NCBI GenBank assembly: GCA_016184115.1
Contig: JACPDH010000068.1
Span: 1-43,406, forward strand
DNA: 43,406 bases
Source: Acidobacteriota bacterium
GTDB lineage: Bacteria; Acidobacteriota; Thermoanaerobaculia; Gp7-AA8
Reading direction: 5' to 3'
Made by a program: the position numbers and the translations under genes. Numbering within the stretch: position 1 is the first letter of the stretch; every line of letters starts with the position of its first letter. Below are positions 20,592 through 28,644 of the stretch, one piece after another. Under the pieces are notes generated by a model that had not been told where the DNA came from, made no database searches, and worked only from the letters and a program-made list of their open reading frames with translations.

Positions 20592-21614
20592 TCAGAACTG
20601 CCGCAACACGCGCAAATCGTTCTCGAAAAGCGTCCGTATGTTCGGCATCCCGTACTTGATCATCGCGACGCGGTCAATGCCAAGACCGAAGGCGAAGCCG
20701 CTCCACTCGTTCGGGTCGACGTCGCAGTTTCGCAGTACCTGCGGGTGAATCATGCCGCATCCGAGAATCTCCATCCATCCCGTCTTCGAACAGGTGCCGC
20801 ACCCCTCGCCGCGACAGAACGGGCAGGAGATATCGACCTCGGCCGATGGCTCGGTAAAGGGGAAGTAGCTCGGCCGGAAGCGGATCTCGGTATCGGGTGT
20901 GAACACCCGGCGCATGAAGTGCTCGAGCGTCCCGCGAAGGTGTCCGAAGTGGACTCCTCGATCGACAAAAAACCCTTCGACCTGATGGAACATCGGCGAG
21001 CGCCGCAGCGTGATCTCGTCGCGGCGATAGACGCGGCCGGCCGAGAGGACTTTGAAGGGGGGCTGCCCCTTCTCCATCGTCCGGATCTGCACGTTCGACG
21101 TGTGCGTTCGGAGCAGGAGCTCGGGGCCGAGGTAGAACGTATCCTGCGTGTCGCGCGCCGGATGGTCAGGCGTGAAGTTCAGACCTTCGAAGTTGTACCA
21201 ATCGGTCTCGATCTCGGGGCCCGGATCGATCGAGTAGGCCATCTCACGAAAGATCTGCTCGATCTCCCGCCTAACGAGCGTGATCGGATGGAGCGAACCA
21301 AACGAGGGTTTCCTTCCGGGGAGGGTAACGTCAATCGACGAACGGGCCTGCTTGCGCGCAGCCTCCTCGGCAGATGACGCCTCGAGCTTCTCGCGAAGCC
21401 GTGCTTCCAGTGAATCGCGGAGCCGGTTGAGCTGCTCACCGACGTCCTTCTTTCGTTCTGGCGCGACCAGCTTGAGCTCGGCGAAGAGCGCGTGGACGGC
21501 CCCCCCTTTGCGACCGAAGAAGCGGACGCGGAGCGCCTCGAGGTCGGCGTGAGAGCTCGACGCGGCAAGCGCCTCGTCGAATTCACGTTCGGTCGTGCGG
21601 ATCGAGTCGAGCAT
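20592..21614 (-). CDS. pheS: Phenylalanine-tRNA ligase alpha subunit
   Basis: This 340-residue class II aminoacyl-tRNA synthetase subunit charges tRNA-Phe as an alpha2-beta2 enzyme with PheT. The N-terminal coiled coil (about 1-85) leads to the catalytic core with motif 2 (GRVYRRDEITLRRSPMFHQVEGF) and motif 3 (GFAFGLGIDRVAMIKYG). A Cys-rich insertion, Cys-Pro-Phe-Cys then Gly-Cys-Gly-Thr-Cys, precedes Glu-Ile-Leu-Gly-Cys-Gly-Met; such a zinc-finger-like insert occurs in many PheS. I chose ATG 21614 from the family N-terminus. An in-frame ATG at 21653 would translate through the terminator T-run. No pheT follows: the next gene is convergent. Confidence 0.95.
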   Translation of the reverse strand: MLDSIRTTEREFDEALAASSSHADLEALRVRFFGRKGGAVHALFAELKLVAPERKKDVGEQLNRLRDSLEARLREKLEASSAEEAARKQARSSIDVTLPGRKPSFGSLHPITLVRREIEQIFREMAYSIDPGPEIETDWYNFEGLNFTPDHPARDTQDTFYLGPELLLRTHTSNVQIRTMEKGQPPFKVLSAGRVYRRDEITLRRSPMFHQVEGFFVDRGVHFGHLRGTLEHFMRRVFTPDTEIRFRPSYFPFTEPSAEVDISCPFCRGEGCGTCSKTGWMEILGCGMIHPQVLRNCDVDPNEWSGFAFGLGIDRVAMIKYGMPNIRTLFENDLRVLRQF

Positions 21615-21634
21615 TTCGGTCAACGGATTCCCCC

Positions 21635-21666
21635 AAAAAAAAGACGCGGGCATTGTAGCCCGCGTC
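21635..21666 (-). terminator. Intrinsic terminator after rplT, directly upstream of pheS
   Basis: On the minus strand, GACGCGGGC and GCCCGCGTC (9-bp perfect stem, 6-nt loop) are followed by eight T residues. It is 26 nt after the rplT stop and 20 nt before the chosen pheS start, so it must limit read-through into pheS. Confidence 0.9.
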
Positions 21667-21692
21667 CTTCGAATGTCGAGATCGTTTGCGGC

Positions 21693-22046
21693 TCAGGCGC
21701 GGGCGCGCTTCGCCGTTTCGGCGAGCGAAGCGAAGGCCTTCGGATCGCTCACCGCGATGTCAGCGAGGACCTTGCGGTCGAGCGCAGAGCCAGCGGCCTT
21801 GAGGCCGGCGATGAACGTGGAGTACGACATGCCATTGATGCGCGCGGCAGCGTTGATGCGCGTGATCCAAAGCTTTCGGAACTCACCCTTGCGGTCCTTG
21901 CGTCCCGTGTAGGCGAAATTCAAGGCCTTATCCACCGCCTGCTTCGCGTGGCGGTAGTTCTTCGACCTCATACCCCAGAAGCCCTTTGCGGCCTTCAGGA
22001 GCTTGACGCGCTTGTTCTTGCGCTTAAATCCGCGTTTGACTCTCAT
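21693..22046 (-). CDS. rplT: 50S ribosomal protein L20
   Basis: The 117-residue L20 is typical: basic N-terminus MRVKRGFK, the Gly-Phe-Trp-Gly-Met-Arg and Tyr-Arg-His-Ala-Lys motifs, and the Trp-Ile-Thr-Arg-Ile-Asn-Ala-Ala segment. It binds 23S rRNA early in 50S assembly and in many bacteria represses its own operon. GGAG lies 7 nt before ATG 22046. The 109-nt spacer upstream can form two mutually exclusive small stems (see findings). It is the last gene before a strong terminator in the thrS-infC-rpmI-rplT cluster. Confidence 0.97.
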   Translation of the reverse strand: MRVKRGFKRKNKRVKLLKAAKGFWGMRSKNYRHAKQAVDKALNFAYTGRKDRKGEFRKLWITRINAAARINGMSYSTFIAGLKAAGSALDRKVLADIAVSDPKAFASLAETAKRARA

Positions 22047-22155
22047 CTCGTTTCTCCTCGTTTCTGCCCGTCGGGCGTTTAGGAGCGGCCGGGTCAGGAG
22101 GGGGTGTCGATCACCCGGGCGCGCTCGTCCGTTCCCCCCTAAGGGGACGCGGTCG

Positions 22156-22353
22156 TTATAGGTACGGAATCATGCGGCGCACGGTCTTCTCGTTCGCGGG
22201 TGACACCTCGGCCTCGTTCGCCAAATGCGACTTGCGCGACGGCGACTTCTTCGTGAGGATGTGTCCGTGATACGCGTGCGCCCGGCGCAGCTTTCCGGTG
22301 CCGGTGGTCTTGAAGCGCTTGGCAGCGCCACGATGCGTTTTCATCTTCGGCAT
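22156..22353 (-). CDS. rpmI: 50S ribosomal protein L35
   Basis: The 65-residue L35 has the family start Met-Pro-Lys-Met-Lys-Thr-His and a highly basic body with Thr-Gly-Thr-Gly-Lys and His-Ile-Leu-Thr-Lys-Lys. ATG 22353 is preceded by GGAAGGAAAA; longer starts up to 22425 would add residues foreign to L35. It sits between infC and rplT in the classical order. Confidence 0.96.
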   Translation of the reverse strand: MPKMKTHRGAAKRFKTTGTGKLRRAHAYHGHILTKKSPSRKSHLANEAEVSPANEKTVRRMIPYL

Positions 22354-22438
22354 GGCTATTTTCCTTCCCGCCCGGAGACACGTCTTCCAGGCGTTTACCG
22401 CCGCAACTCCAACGAGCAGCGGCACTAATTATTCCCCG

Positions 22439-22999
22439 TTACTTCTGGCCGACGGGACCGATGATGATCGCCATCCGGTTTCCCTGGAGCGTCGGCATCC
22501 CTTCCGCCGCTCCCTTATCTTTCACTTCGGCGAGGAGCCGGTCGAGCACCGCCCTGCCCAGCTCCTGGTGCGCCATCTCGCGCCCGCGGAAGCGGACCGT
22601 CGCCTTGACCTTGTCCCCGTCCTCGAGGAAGCGAAGCACGTGATTCCGCTTGAAGTTGAAGTCGTGCTCGTCGATTCGGGGGCGGAACTGCACCTCCTTG
22701 ACCACGATCACTTTCTGCTTCTTCTTCGCCTCGTTCGCCTTCTTCTTCTGCTGGAACAAGTACTTCCCGTAGTCCATCACCTTGCAGACGGGCGGCTTGG
22801 CGGTCGGAGCGATCTCGACGAGATCGAGCAGCTTTTCCGCGGCCAGCGCACGCGCCTCGGCGAGAGTCACGACTCCGCGCTGTTCGCCAGCGTCGTCGAT
22901 GAGACGAACTTCCGTGGCGCGGATCTCATCATTGATACGGGTGTCGTCGCCCGCCCTCTTGGGTGGCGCGAATCGGTCGAAACGTCGTGGCGGTCTAAT
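22439..22999 (-). CDS. infC: Translation initiation factor IF-3, AUU start codon
   Basis: The 186-residue IF-3 prevents premature 70S association and checks start-codon fidelity. The N-domain shows Arg-Ile-Asn-Asp-Glu-Ile-Arg-Ala near residue 22 and the C-domain contains Val-Met-Asp-Tyr-Gly-Lys-Tyr and Gln-Phe-Arg-Pro-Arg-Ile. The open frame upstream of the conserved N-domain begins after a TGA at 23005-23003 and contains no ATG, GTG or TTG at a suitable place. It does contain ATT at 22999-22997, exactly 9 nt after AGGAGG. Escherichia coli infC also starts with AUU, which IF-3 uses for autoregulation. The GTG at 22870 would delete conserved residues and is rejected; CTG at 23002 is a weaker alternative. 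Confidence 0.9.
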   Translation of the reverse strand: MRPPRRFDRFAPPKRAGDDTRINDEIRATEVRLIDDAGEQRGVVTLAEARALAAEKLLDLVEIAPTAKPPVCKVMDYGKYLFQQKKKANEAKKKQKVIVVKEVQFRPRIDEHDFNFKRNHVLRFLEDGDKVKATVRFRGREMAHQELGRAVLDRLLAEVKDKGAAEGMPTLQGNRMAIIIGPVGQK

Positions 23000-23008
23000 C
23001 AGTCAAAG

Positions 23009-23014
23009 CCTCCT
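23009..23014 (-). promoter_or_regulatory. Ribosome binding site that fixes the infC start
   Basis: The minus strand reads AGGAGG, a full Shine-Dalgarno core, 9 nt before the ATT codon at 22999 and 6 nt before CTG at 23002. No standard start codon is at a comparable distance. Confidence 0.75.
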
Positions 23015-23050
23015 GCTGCTCGAGGATCCGTGGTTCGGAACCTCTAAAAC

Positions 23051-23110
23051 CGCGAGACTGGAATCTCGCGACAAAGACACTTCCGCTCATCGTACTCGTA
23101 CGATGAGCGG
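23051..23110 (-). other. Two hairpins in the thrS-infC spacer
   Basis: On the minus strand a 13-bp perfect stem (CCGCTCATCGTAC with its complement, 23083-23095 and 23098-23110) is followed by a 7-bp stem CGCGAGA/TCTCGCG (23051-23070) and GTTTTAG. The second resembles a weak terminator. They occupy most of the 134-nt spacer and precede the infC ribosome binding site. Confidence 0.6.
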
Positions 23111-23133
23111 CGCACAATCTAAGGGAGCCTTCC

Positions 23134-25047
23134 TCACAATGTCAAGGAGCGGCGACGGATCAAATCGCCGGCATCGATTGCAAGCTGGTCGATCGAGACT
23201 GCTCCCACGTCACCGACCCCTCGTTTGCGGAGACTCACGGTACCCGATTCGACTTCCTTCTCGCCCACGATCAGCATGAGCGGCACCTTCTCGAGCTGGG
23301 CCTGACGGATCTTCGCGCCGAGCTTCTCGTTCGACTCGTCGGCGACAACCCGGAGGCCTCGCTGGCCGAGCTCCGCCGCGACGCGATGCGCGTACTCGAG
23401 GAACTTCTCCGAGACCGGCAACACTTTCGCCTGAACCGGTGCGAGCCAGAGAGGGAATGCGCCCGCGAAGTGCTCGACGATGATTCCGAAGAAACGCTCG
23501 ATCGAACCGAGGATCGCGCGGTGAATCATCACGGGGCGGTGCTCCGCATTGTCGGCGCCGACGTAATTGAGGTCGAAGCGCTCGGGGAGGTTGTAGTCGA
23601 CCTGCACGGTGCCGAGCTGCCAGGGGCGGCCGATCGCGTCGGTCACCTGGAACTCGAGCTTCGGACCGTAGAACGCCCCCTCGCCCGGGTTGATGTGATA
23701 GTCGGTGCCGCGCGCCTTGAGCGCCCCTTCGAGCGCCGCTTCCGCCGCGTCCCAGACCTCGTCGCTGCCTAGGCGCTTCTCGGGACGGGTCGAGAGCGCG
23801 ACGCGAACATTCTCGAAGCCGAACACCGAGTACATCTCCTCGATCAGCTTGATCTCGCGTTCCATCTCCTGAGCCAGCTGCTCGGGTGCGACGAAGAGAT
23901 GCGCGTCGTCCTGCGCAAACGAGCGGACTCGCGCGAGTCCGTGAGTCACACCCGATCGCTCATAGCGGTGCAACCGCGCGAAGTCGGCGATTCGGAGCGG
24001 CAGGTCGCGATACGACCGTCGCGCATGCGCGAAGATCTGGGTATGGCCAGGGCAGTTCATCGGCTTCACGCCGTACTCCCGCTCGTCGACCTCCGAGAAG
24101 AACATCGCGTCTTTGTAGTTCTCGTAATGTCCCGAGATTTTGAAGAGCTCGGAGTCCCAGATCAGCGGGGTGACGACTTCCTGGTAGCCGTCGCGGCGGT
24201 AGTACTCGCGCACGAAATCGATCAGAGCGTTGTAGATGAGGGTCCCCTTCGGCAGGAAGACCGGCATCGCCGGCGCAAAGTGGGAGAACATCACGAGCTC
24301 GAGCTCCTTGCCGAGCTTGCGATGGTCGCGCGCTTTTGCTTCCTCGATCCGCTTGATGTGCTCGTCGAGCTCCTTCCTGTCGGCCCAGGCAGTTCCGTAG
24401 ATGCGCTGGAGCATCGCGTTCTTCTCGTCGCCTCGCCAATACGCGCCGGCGACCGAGAGGAGCTTGAACGCGCCGAGCTTGCCGGTCGATGGGACGTGCG
24501 GGCCCCGGCAGAGATCTTTCCAGTTTCCCTGGCCGTAGACCGAGAGCACTTCGCTCTCCGGGATTTCGCTGATGATCTCGACCTTGTACTTCTCCCCCAT
24601 CCGCTCGAACTCCTTGATCGCGTCATTGCGCGACCACTCGGAGCGCTCCACGGGGAGGTCGCGCTTCACGATCTCGTCCATCCGCTGCTCGATCGCTCGA
24701 AGATCCTCGTCGCTGAAGGGGCGGTCGGTCGCGAAGTCGTAGAAGAAGCCGTTCTCGATCACGGGGCCGATGGTGACCTGGGTACCTGGGAAGAGCTCCT
24801 GAACTGCCATCGCCATCAGGTGGGCAGTCGAGTGGCGAATGACGTCGCGACCTTCGTCGCTCGCGGGAAGGATGATCTCCACCTTCGCACCGTCGGGCAC
24901 CTTCACGGAAAGGTCGACGACCTTGCCGTCGATCTTTCCCGCGATCGCGTCCTTGGCGAGCCGCTTGCCTATCGACGCGGCGACGTCGGCAAGGCTCGCT
25001 CCCTCGGCAACTTCTCGCGACGATCCGTCGGGCAGTATCACGTTCAT
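23134..25047 (-). CDS. thrS: Threonine-tRNA ligase
   Basis: This 637-residue class II synthetase charges tRNA-Thr. An N-terminal TGS domain (about 1-62) precedes the editing domain (about 65-225) with the HSTAHLMA zinc-site motif near residue 72. The catalytic core holds the Asn-Cys-Pro-Gly-His zinc-ligand motif near residue 333, RSGVTHGLARVRSFAQDDAH and a C-terminal HxxxG-type anticodon-binding domain. GGAGG lies close upstream of ATG 25047, and a 7-bp hairpin lies just before it. Upstream are a Thr-rich leader frame and an intrinsic terminator in attenuator layout. It is followed by infC, rpmI and rplT on the same strand. Confidence 0.97.
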   Translation of the reverse strand: MNVILPDGSSREVAEGASLADVAASIGKRLAKDAIAGKIDGKVVDLSVKVPDGAKVEIILPASDEGRDVIRHSTAHLMAMAVQELFPGTQVTIGPVIENGFFYDFATDRPFSDEDLRAIEQRMDEIVKRDLPVERSEWSRNDAIKEFERMGEKYKVEIISEIPESEVLSVYGQGNWKDLCRGPHVPSTGKLGAFKLLSVAGAYWRGDEKNAMLQRIYGTAWADRKELDEHIKRIEEAKARDHRKLGKELELVMFSHFAPAMPVFLPKGTLIYNALIDFVREYYRRDGYQEVVTPLIWDSELFKISGHYENYKDAMFFSEVDEREYGVKPMNCPGHTQIFAHARRSYRDLPLRIADFARLHRYERSGVTHGLARVRSFAQDDAHLFVAPEQLAQEMEREIKLIEEMYSVFGFENVRVALSTRPEKRLGSDEVWDAAEAALEGALKARGTDYHINPGEGAFYGPKLEFQVTDAIGRPWQLGTVQVDYNLPERFDLNYVGADNAEHRPVMIHRAILGSIERFFGIIVEHFAGAFPLWLAPVQAKVLPVSEKFLEYAHRVAAELGQRGLRVVADESNEKLGAKIRQAQLEKVPLMLIVGEKEVESGTVSLRKRGVGDVGAVSIDQLAIDAGDLIRRRSLTL

Positions 25048-25067
25048 GGCTTCACTCCTCCCGGCTT

Positions 25068-25084
25068 GCGGCCCCTCGGGCCGC
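25068..25084 (-). other. Small hairpin just upstream of the thrS ribosome binding site
   Basis: GCGGCCC pairs perfectly with GGGCCGC around a 3-nt loop. It ends about 9 nt before the GGAGG of thrS. It could be a 5' stabiliser or a ThrRS-recognised operator, but nothing in the sequence decides. Confidence 0.5.
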
Positions 25085-25100
25085 GCATTCGATGCTCAAA

Positions 25101-25131
25101 AGAAAAAAGGACAGGGCGCCTGCCCTGTCCT
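25101..25131 (-). terminator. Intrinsic terminator (attenuator) upstream of thrS
   Basis: On the minus strand AGGACAGGGC (25122-25131) pairs with GCCCTGTCCT (25108-25117) around a 4-nt loop and runs into TTTTTTCTTTT. It lies 26 nt after the stop of the Thr-rich leader frame and about 55 nt before thrS. The upstream segment 25164-25173 (GCCCCGTCCT) is complementary to the 5' arm in nine of ten positions and could act as an antiterminator. Confidence 0.88.
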
Positions 25132-25157
25132 CGAATCGTTCCTTGGATCGGTTTCGA

Positions 25158-25229
25158 CTACGCAGGACGGGGCCTTGACGACGTTCGCGTCGTCGTTCGC
25201 GTGGCCTGCGTCGTCGTGAATCTGTGCAT
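25158..25229 (-). CDS. Threonine-rich leader peptide (putative thrS attenuation leader)
   Basis: A 23-codon frame runs from ATG 25229 to TAG 25160-25158. Eight of its 23 residues are threonine, all ACG, in runs of three, one, three and one; the rest are mainly Arg, Ser, Ala and Pro. It ends 26 nt before the intrinsic terminator. The Thr codons overlap a pause-type stem: 25205-25215 pairs with 25156-25166 (10 of 11), and inside it 25177-25183 pairs with 25188-25194 perfectly. This matches leader peptides of ribosome-mediated attenuation, in which stalling at Thr codons would favour the antiterminator. There is no convincing Shine-Dalgarno, and ACG repeats are favoured by the base composition, so translation is inferred. 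Confidence 0.6.
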   Translation of the reverse strand: MHRFTTTQATRTTTRTSSRPRPA

Positions 25230-25253
25230 TTTCGTATCGACCAGTAGGTGAAA

Positions 25254-25330
25254 TGGTAGGCTCTAGCGGACTCGAACCGCTGACCTCTACCGTGTCAAGG
25301 TAGCGCTCTAACCAACTGAGCTAAGAGCCT
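25254..25330 (-). tRNA. tRNA-Val (anticodon GAC)
   Basis: A 77-nt cloverleaf on the minus strand. The acceptor stem AGGCTCT pairs with AGAGCCT, the anticodon stem CTACC/GGTAG encloses loop TTGACAC (anticodon GAC), and the T arm has the usual TTCGAGT loop. The discriminator A and the CCA end are encoded. It lies 18 nt after tRNA-Val(CAC) and 24 nt before the Thr-rich leader frame. Confidence 0.97.
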
Positions 25331-25348
25331 ATGTTTTCAAACCGTGTT

Positions 25349-25425
25349 TGGTAGGCGCTATCGGACTCGAACCGATGACCTCTACCGTGTGAAGGTAGCG
25401 CTCTAACCAGCTGAGCTAAGCGCCT
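25349..25425 (-). tRNA. tRNA-Val (anticodon CAC)
   Basis: A 77-nt cloverleaf on the minus strand. The acceptor stem AGGCGCT pairs with AGCGCCT, the anticodon stem CTACC/GGTAG encloses loop TTCACAC (anticodon CAC), and the CCA end is encoded. It is very similar to the neighbouring GAC gene, suggesting tandem duplication and anticodon change. Confidence 0.97.
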
Positions 25426-25484
25426 GCACTGCTGGAGCCCTCTCAAACGGCACTCCGGCCCCCCGGTATTTCCGAGGGAGTGGA

Positions 25485-25513
25485 AGCATAGGGAATGGGC
25501 CTGCGCGTGTCAA
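25485..25513 (-). promoter_or_regulatory. Sigma-70-type promoter of the tRNA-Val/thrS transcript
   Basis: On the minus strand a perfect TTGACA (25508-25513) and TATGCT (25485-25490) are separated by 17 bp. Transcription would begin about 50 nt before tRNA-Val(CAC). There is no space for a separate promoter between the second tRNA and the Thr-rich leader except inside the tRNA gene. Confidence 0.72.
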
Positions 25514-25582
25514 CCGAGCGGCGGCTGGTCAGCGCGAGCGCTCGCCAGATCGCTCGGCTTGCCTGCGTTCGGCGTCGTGTCG

Positions 25583-25673
25583 AAGTTAGAACGCAGAACG
25601 ATGAATTGAGAACCGAGAAACGGTACCAACCCCTTTCTGGGTTTTCAATTCATCGTTCTGCGTTCTGACTTCC
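25583..25673. repeat. Heptad-period inverted repeat element B
   Basis: Arm 1 (25583-25615) is a run of 7-nt units GAAGTTA, GAACGCA, GAACGAT, GAATTGA, GAACC. Arm 2 (25641-25673) is its reverse complement, with two mismatches in 33 bases. The 25-nt centre can also pair partly (AGAAA/TTTCT). It lies in the 373-bp spacer between the tRNA-Val promoter and lysS, with no reading frame and no visible target duplication. Confidence 0.85.
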
Positions 25674-25798
25674 CGAAGATCACGCCGAGCAATCACCCGA
25701 GTGTCCCTGCGCGACACCGACGGCTCCCCTCCTCCCCCCTACGCTACAATGCGCCCTTCCGGGGCCCCCCCGAAAAACCAGGCAGCGGAGATCGAGCC
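25674..25798 (+). other. Non-coding leader region upstream of lysS
   Basis: This part of the spacer has a TACAAT hexamer at 25744-25749 that could be the lysS -10, about 50 nt before the GTG start. No clear -35 is seen. A pyrimidine-rich tract precedes it and a C-rich tract follows. Nothing else is recognisable. Confidence 0.4.
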
Positions 25799-27379
<1,581 letters not shown>

Positions 27380-27393
27380 TCGCCCAGGAACGT

Positions 27394-28584
27394 GTGAACT
27401 ACGAGCTCGCAATCGCCCTTCGCTATCTCTGGACCGCGCGGAAGCAGCTCCATACGGCGTTTCTCTCGGTCATCAGCGCCCTCGGTCTCGCCGTAGGAGT
27501 TGCGACGCTTCTCCTTTCTCTCGCTCTTCTCTCGGGATTGCAGCTGCGGATCAAGTCGAGACTCATCTCGTCGAGCCCGCACGTACTCGTCGAGCCGGTC
27601 GGCGACTACGCGATCGACGACAGCGCGAAGGCCGAGGAGGTGTGCGCCCGCGTGGCAAGCCGCGTCGAGCCATACGTCTCCGGGCTCGCGTGGGTCTCGA
27701 ACGCACGCACAGAGAGTGGCAGGCCCGTGCGCGTGCGCTCAACTGATCCGGCCGCCCTGGCGTCGGCAGAGCTGCTCACCCCTTCCGCGAGAGGCGGAAG
27801 CGTCGCGTGGATCACGCGCAGCGCGGCCGCGGCGCTGCGTCTCCGCGATGGCGATCGCATCGTCGTCGTCGGACCGCGCACGCGCCTAACTCCGTTCGGG
27901 GCCGCGCCGGTGTTCCGTAGATTCGCCGACATCCGGATCGTCGACGCGCTTCCCGACCACGACGGCGACGCGGAGGTACTGCTCACGTTCGATGACGCCG
28001 CGGCGATCTTCATGACCGCGGGGAGGCCGACTGCGATCGCGCTCTGGCTCGACTCCGTCGAGCGGGTCGACGCGGCGCGCCTCGCGCTCGAGGGGTCACT
28101 CGCGTCGGTTTCGGTCAAGACCTGGAAAGAGATCAACCGCCCCCTCTTTCTCGCGCTTCGGCTCGAGAAAGTCGTGATGTTTGCGACCATCTCGCTGATC
28201 GTCCTCGTCGCCGCGCTGAATCTGATCTGTTCGCTCGCGATGCTCGTCGTAGAAAAACGATCGCGGATCGGTATCCTGCGAACGTTAGGCGCGACGGAGT
28301 CGTCGATCCGGCGCGTGTTCCTCTTCGTCGGCCTGCTGATCGGAATCACGGGCACGCTGGCAGGCAACGTGGCGGGCCTGGGGTTCTCCTGGCTCGCCGA
28401 ACGCTACCATCTCGTTCCTTTGCCGGGCGACAGCTTCGGCGCATCGAACGTCCCCTTCGCGATCGAGCTTCCCGACGTCCTGATCGTCAACGCGATCGCC
28501 GTCACCCTTTCGATCATCGCCGCCTGGTACCCCGCCTCGATCGCCTCGCGCCTCGACCCGATTACCGCGATCCGCGAGGAGTGA
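27394..28584 (+). CDS. LolC/LolE-like FtsX-family ABC permease
   Basis: The 396-residue inner-membrane protein has the lipoprotein-release permease layout. It has one N-terminal helix (about residues 20-45), a large periplasmic MacB-type domain (about 48-245) and three C-terminal helices of the FtsX domain. The Arg-Ile-Gly-Ile-Leu-Arg-Thr-Leu-Gly-Ala-Thr cytoplasmic coupling motif is near residue 290. Such proteins extract lipoproteins from the inner membrane with the ATPase LolD. It starts at GTG, 14 bp after lysS. No lolD follows here: the next gene is convergent, so the partner ATPase must be elsewhere. Confidence 0.88.
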   Translation: MNYELAIALRYLWTARKQLHTAFLSVISALGLAVGVATLLLSLALLSGLQLRIKSRLISSSPHVLVEPVGDYAIDDSAKAEEVCARVASRVEPYVSGLAWVSNARTESGRPVRVRSTDPAALASAELLTPSARGGSVAWITRSAAAALRLRDGDRIVVVGPRTRLTPFGAAPVFRRFADIRIVDALPDHDGDAEVLLTFDDAAAIFMTAGRPTAIALWLDSVERVDAARLALEGSLASVSVKTWKEINRPLFLALRLEKVVMFATISLIVLVAALNLICSLAMLVVEKRSRIGILRTLGATESSIRRVFLFVGLLIGITGTLAGNVAGLGFSWLAERYHLVPLPGDSFGASNVPFAIELPDVLIVNAIAVTLSIIAAWYPASIASRLDPITAIREE

Positions 28585-28644
28585 GCCGGATCGTCGAACG
28601 GAACGCCTCGAGAACGACGACATCCGGATTCGGACGAAGCACGT

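Noticed and set aside
22439-22870. infC starting at GTG 22870
   Set aside because: This would remove the conserved IF-3 N-terminal segment (Arg-Ile-Asn-Asp-Glu-Ile-Arg), which is intact in the same frame upstream.
25048-25253. T-box riboswitch upstream of thrS
   Set aside because: I find no conserved T-box core (AGGGTGG-type sequence) or specifier-loop layout. The Thr-codon leader with terminator fits attenuation better.
25583-25673. MITE or IS remnant at element B
   Set aside because: The inverted repeat could suggest a MITE, but no flanking duplication is visible, and the 7-nt periodicity shared with unrelated spacers is not explained by transposon ends. It remains possible but unsupported.
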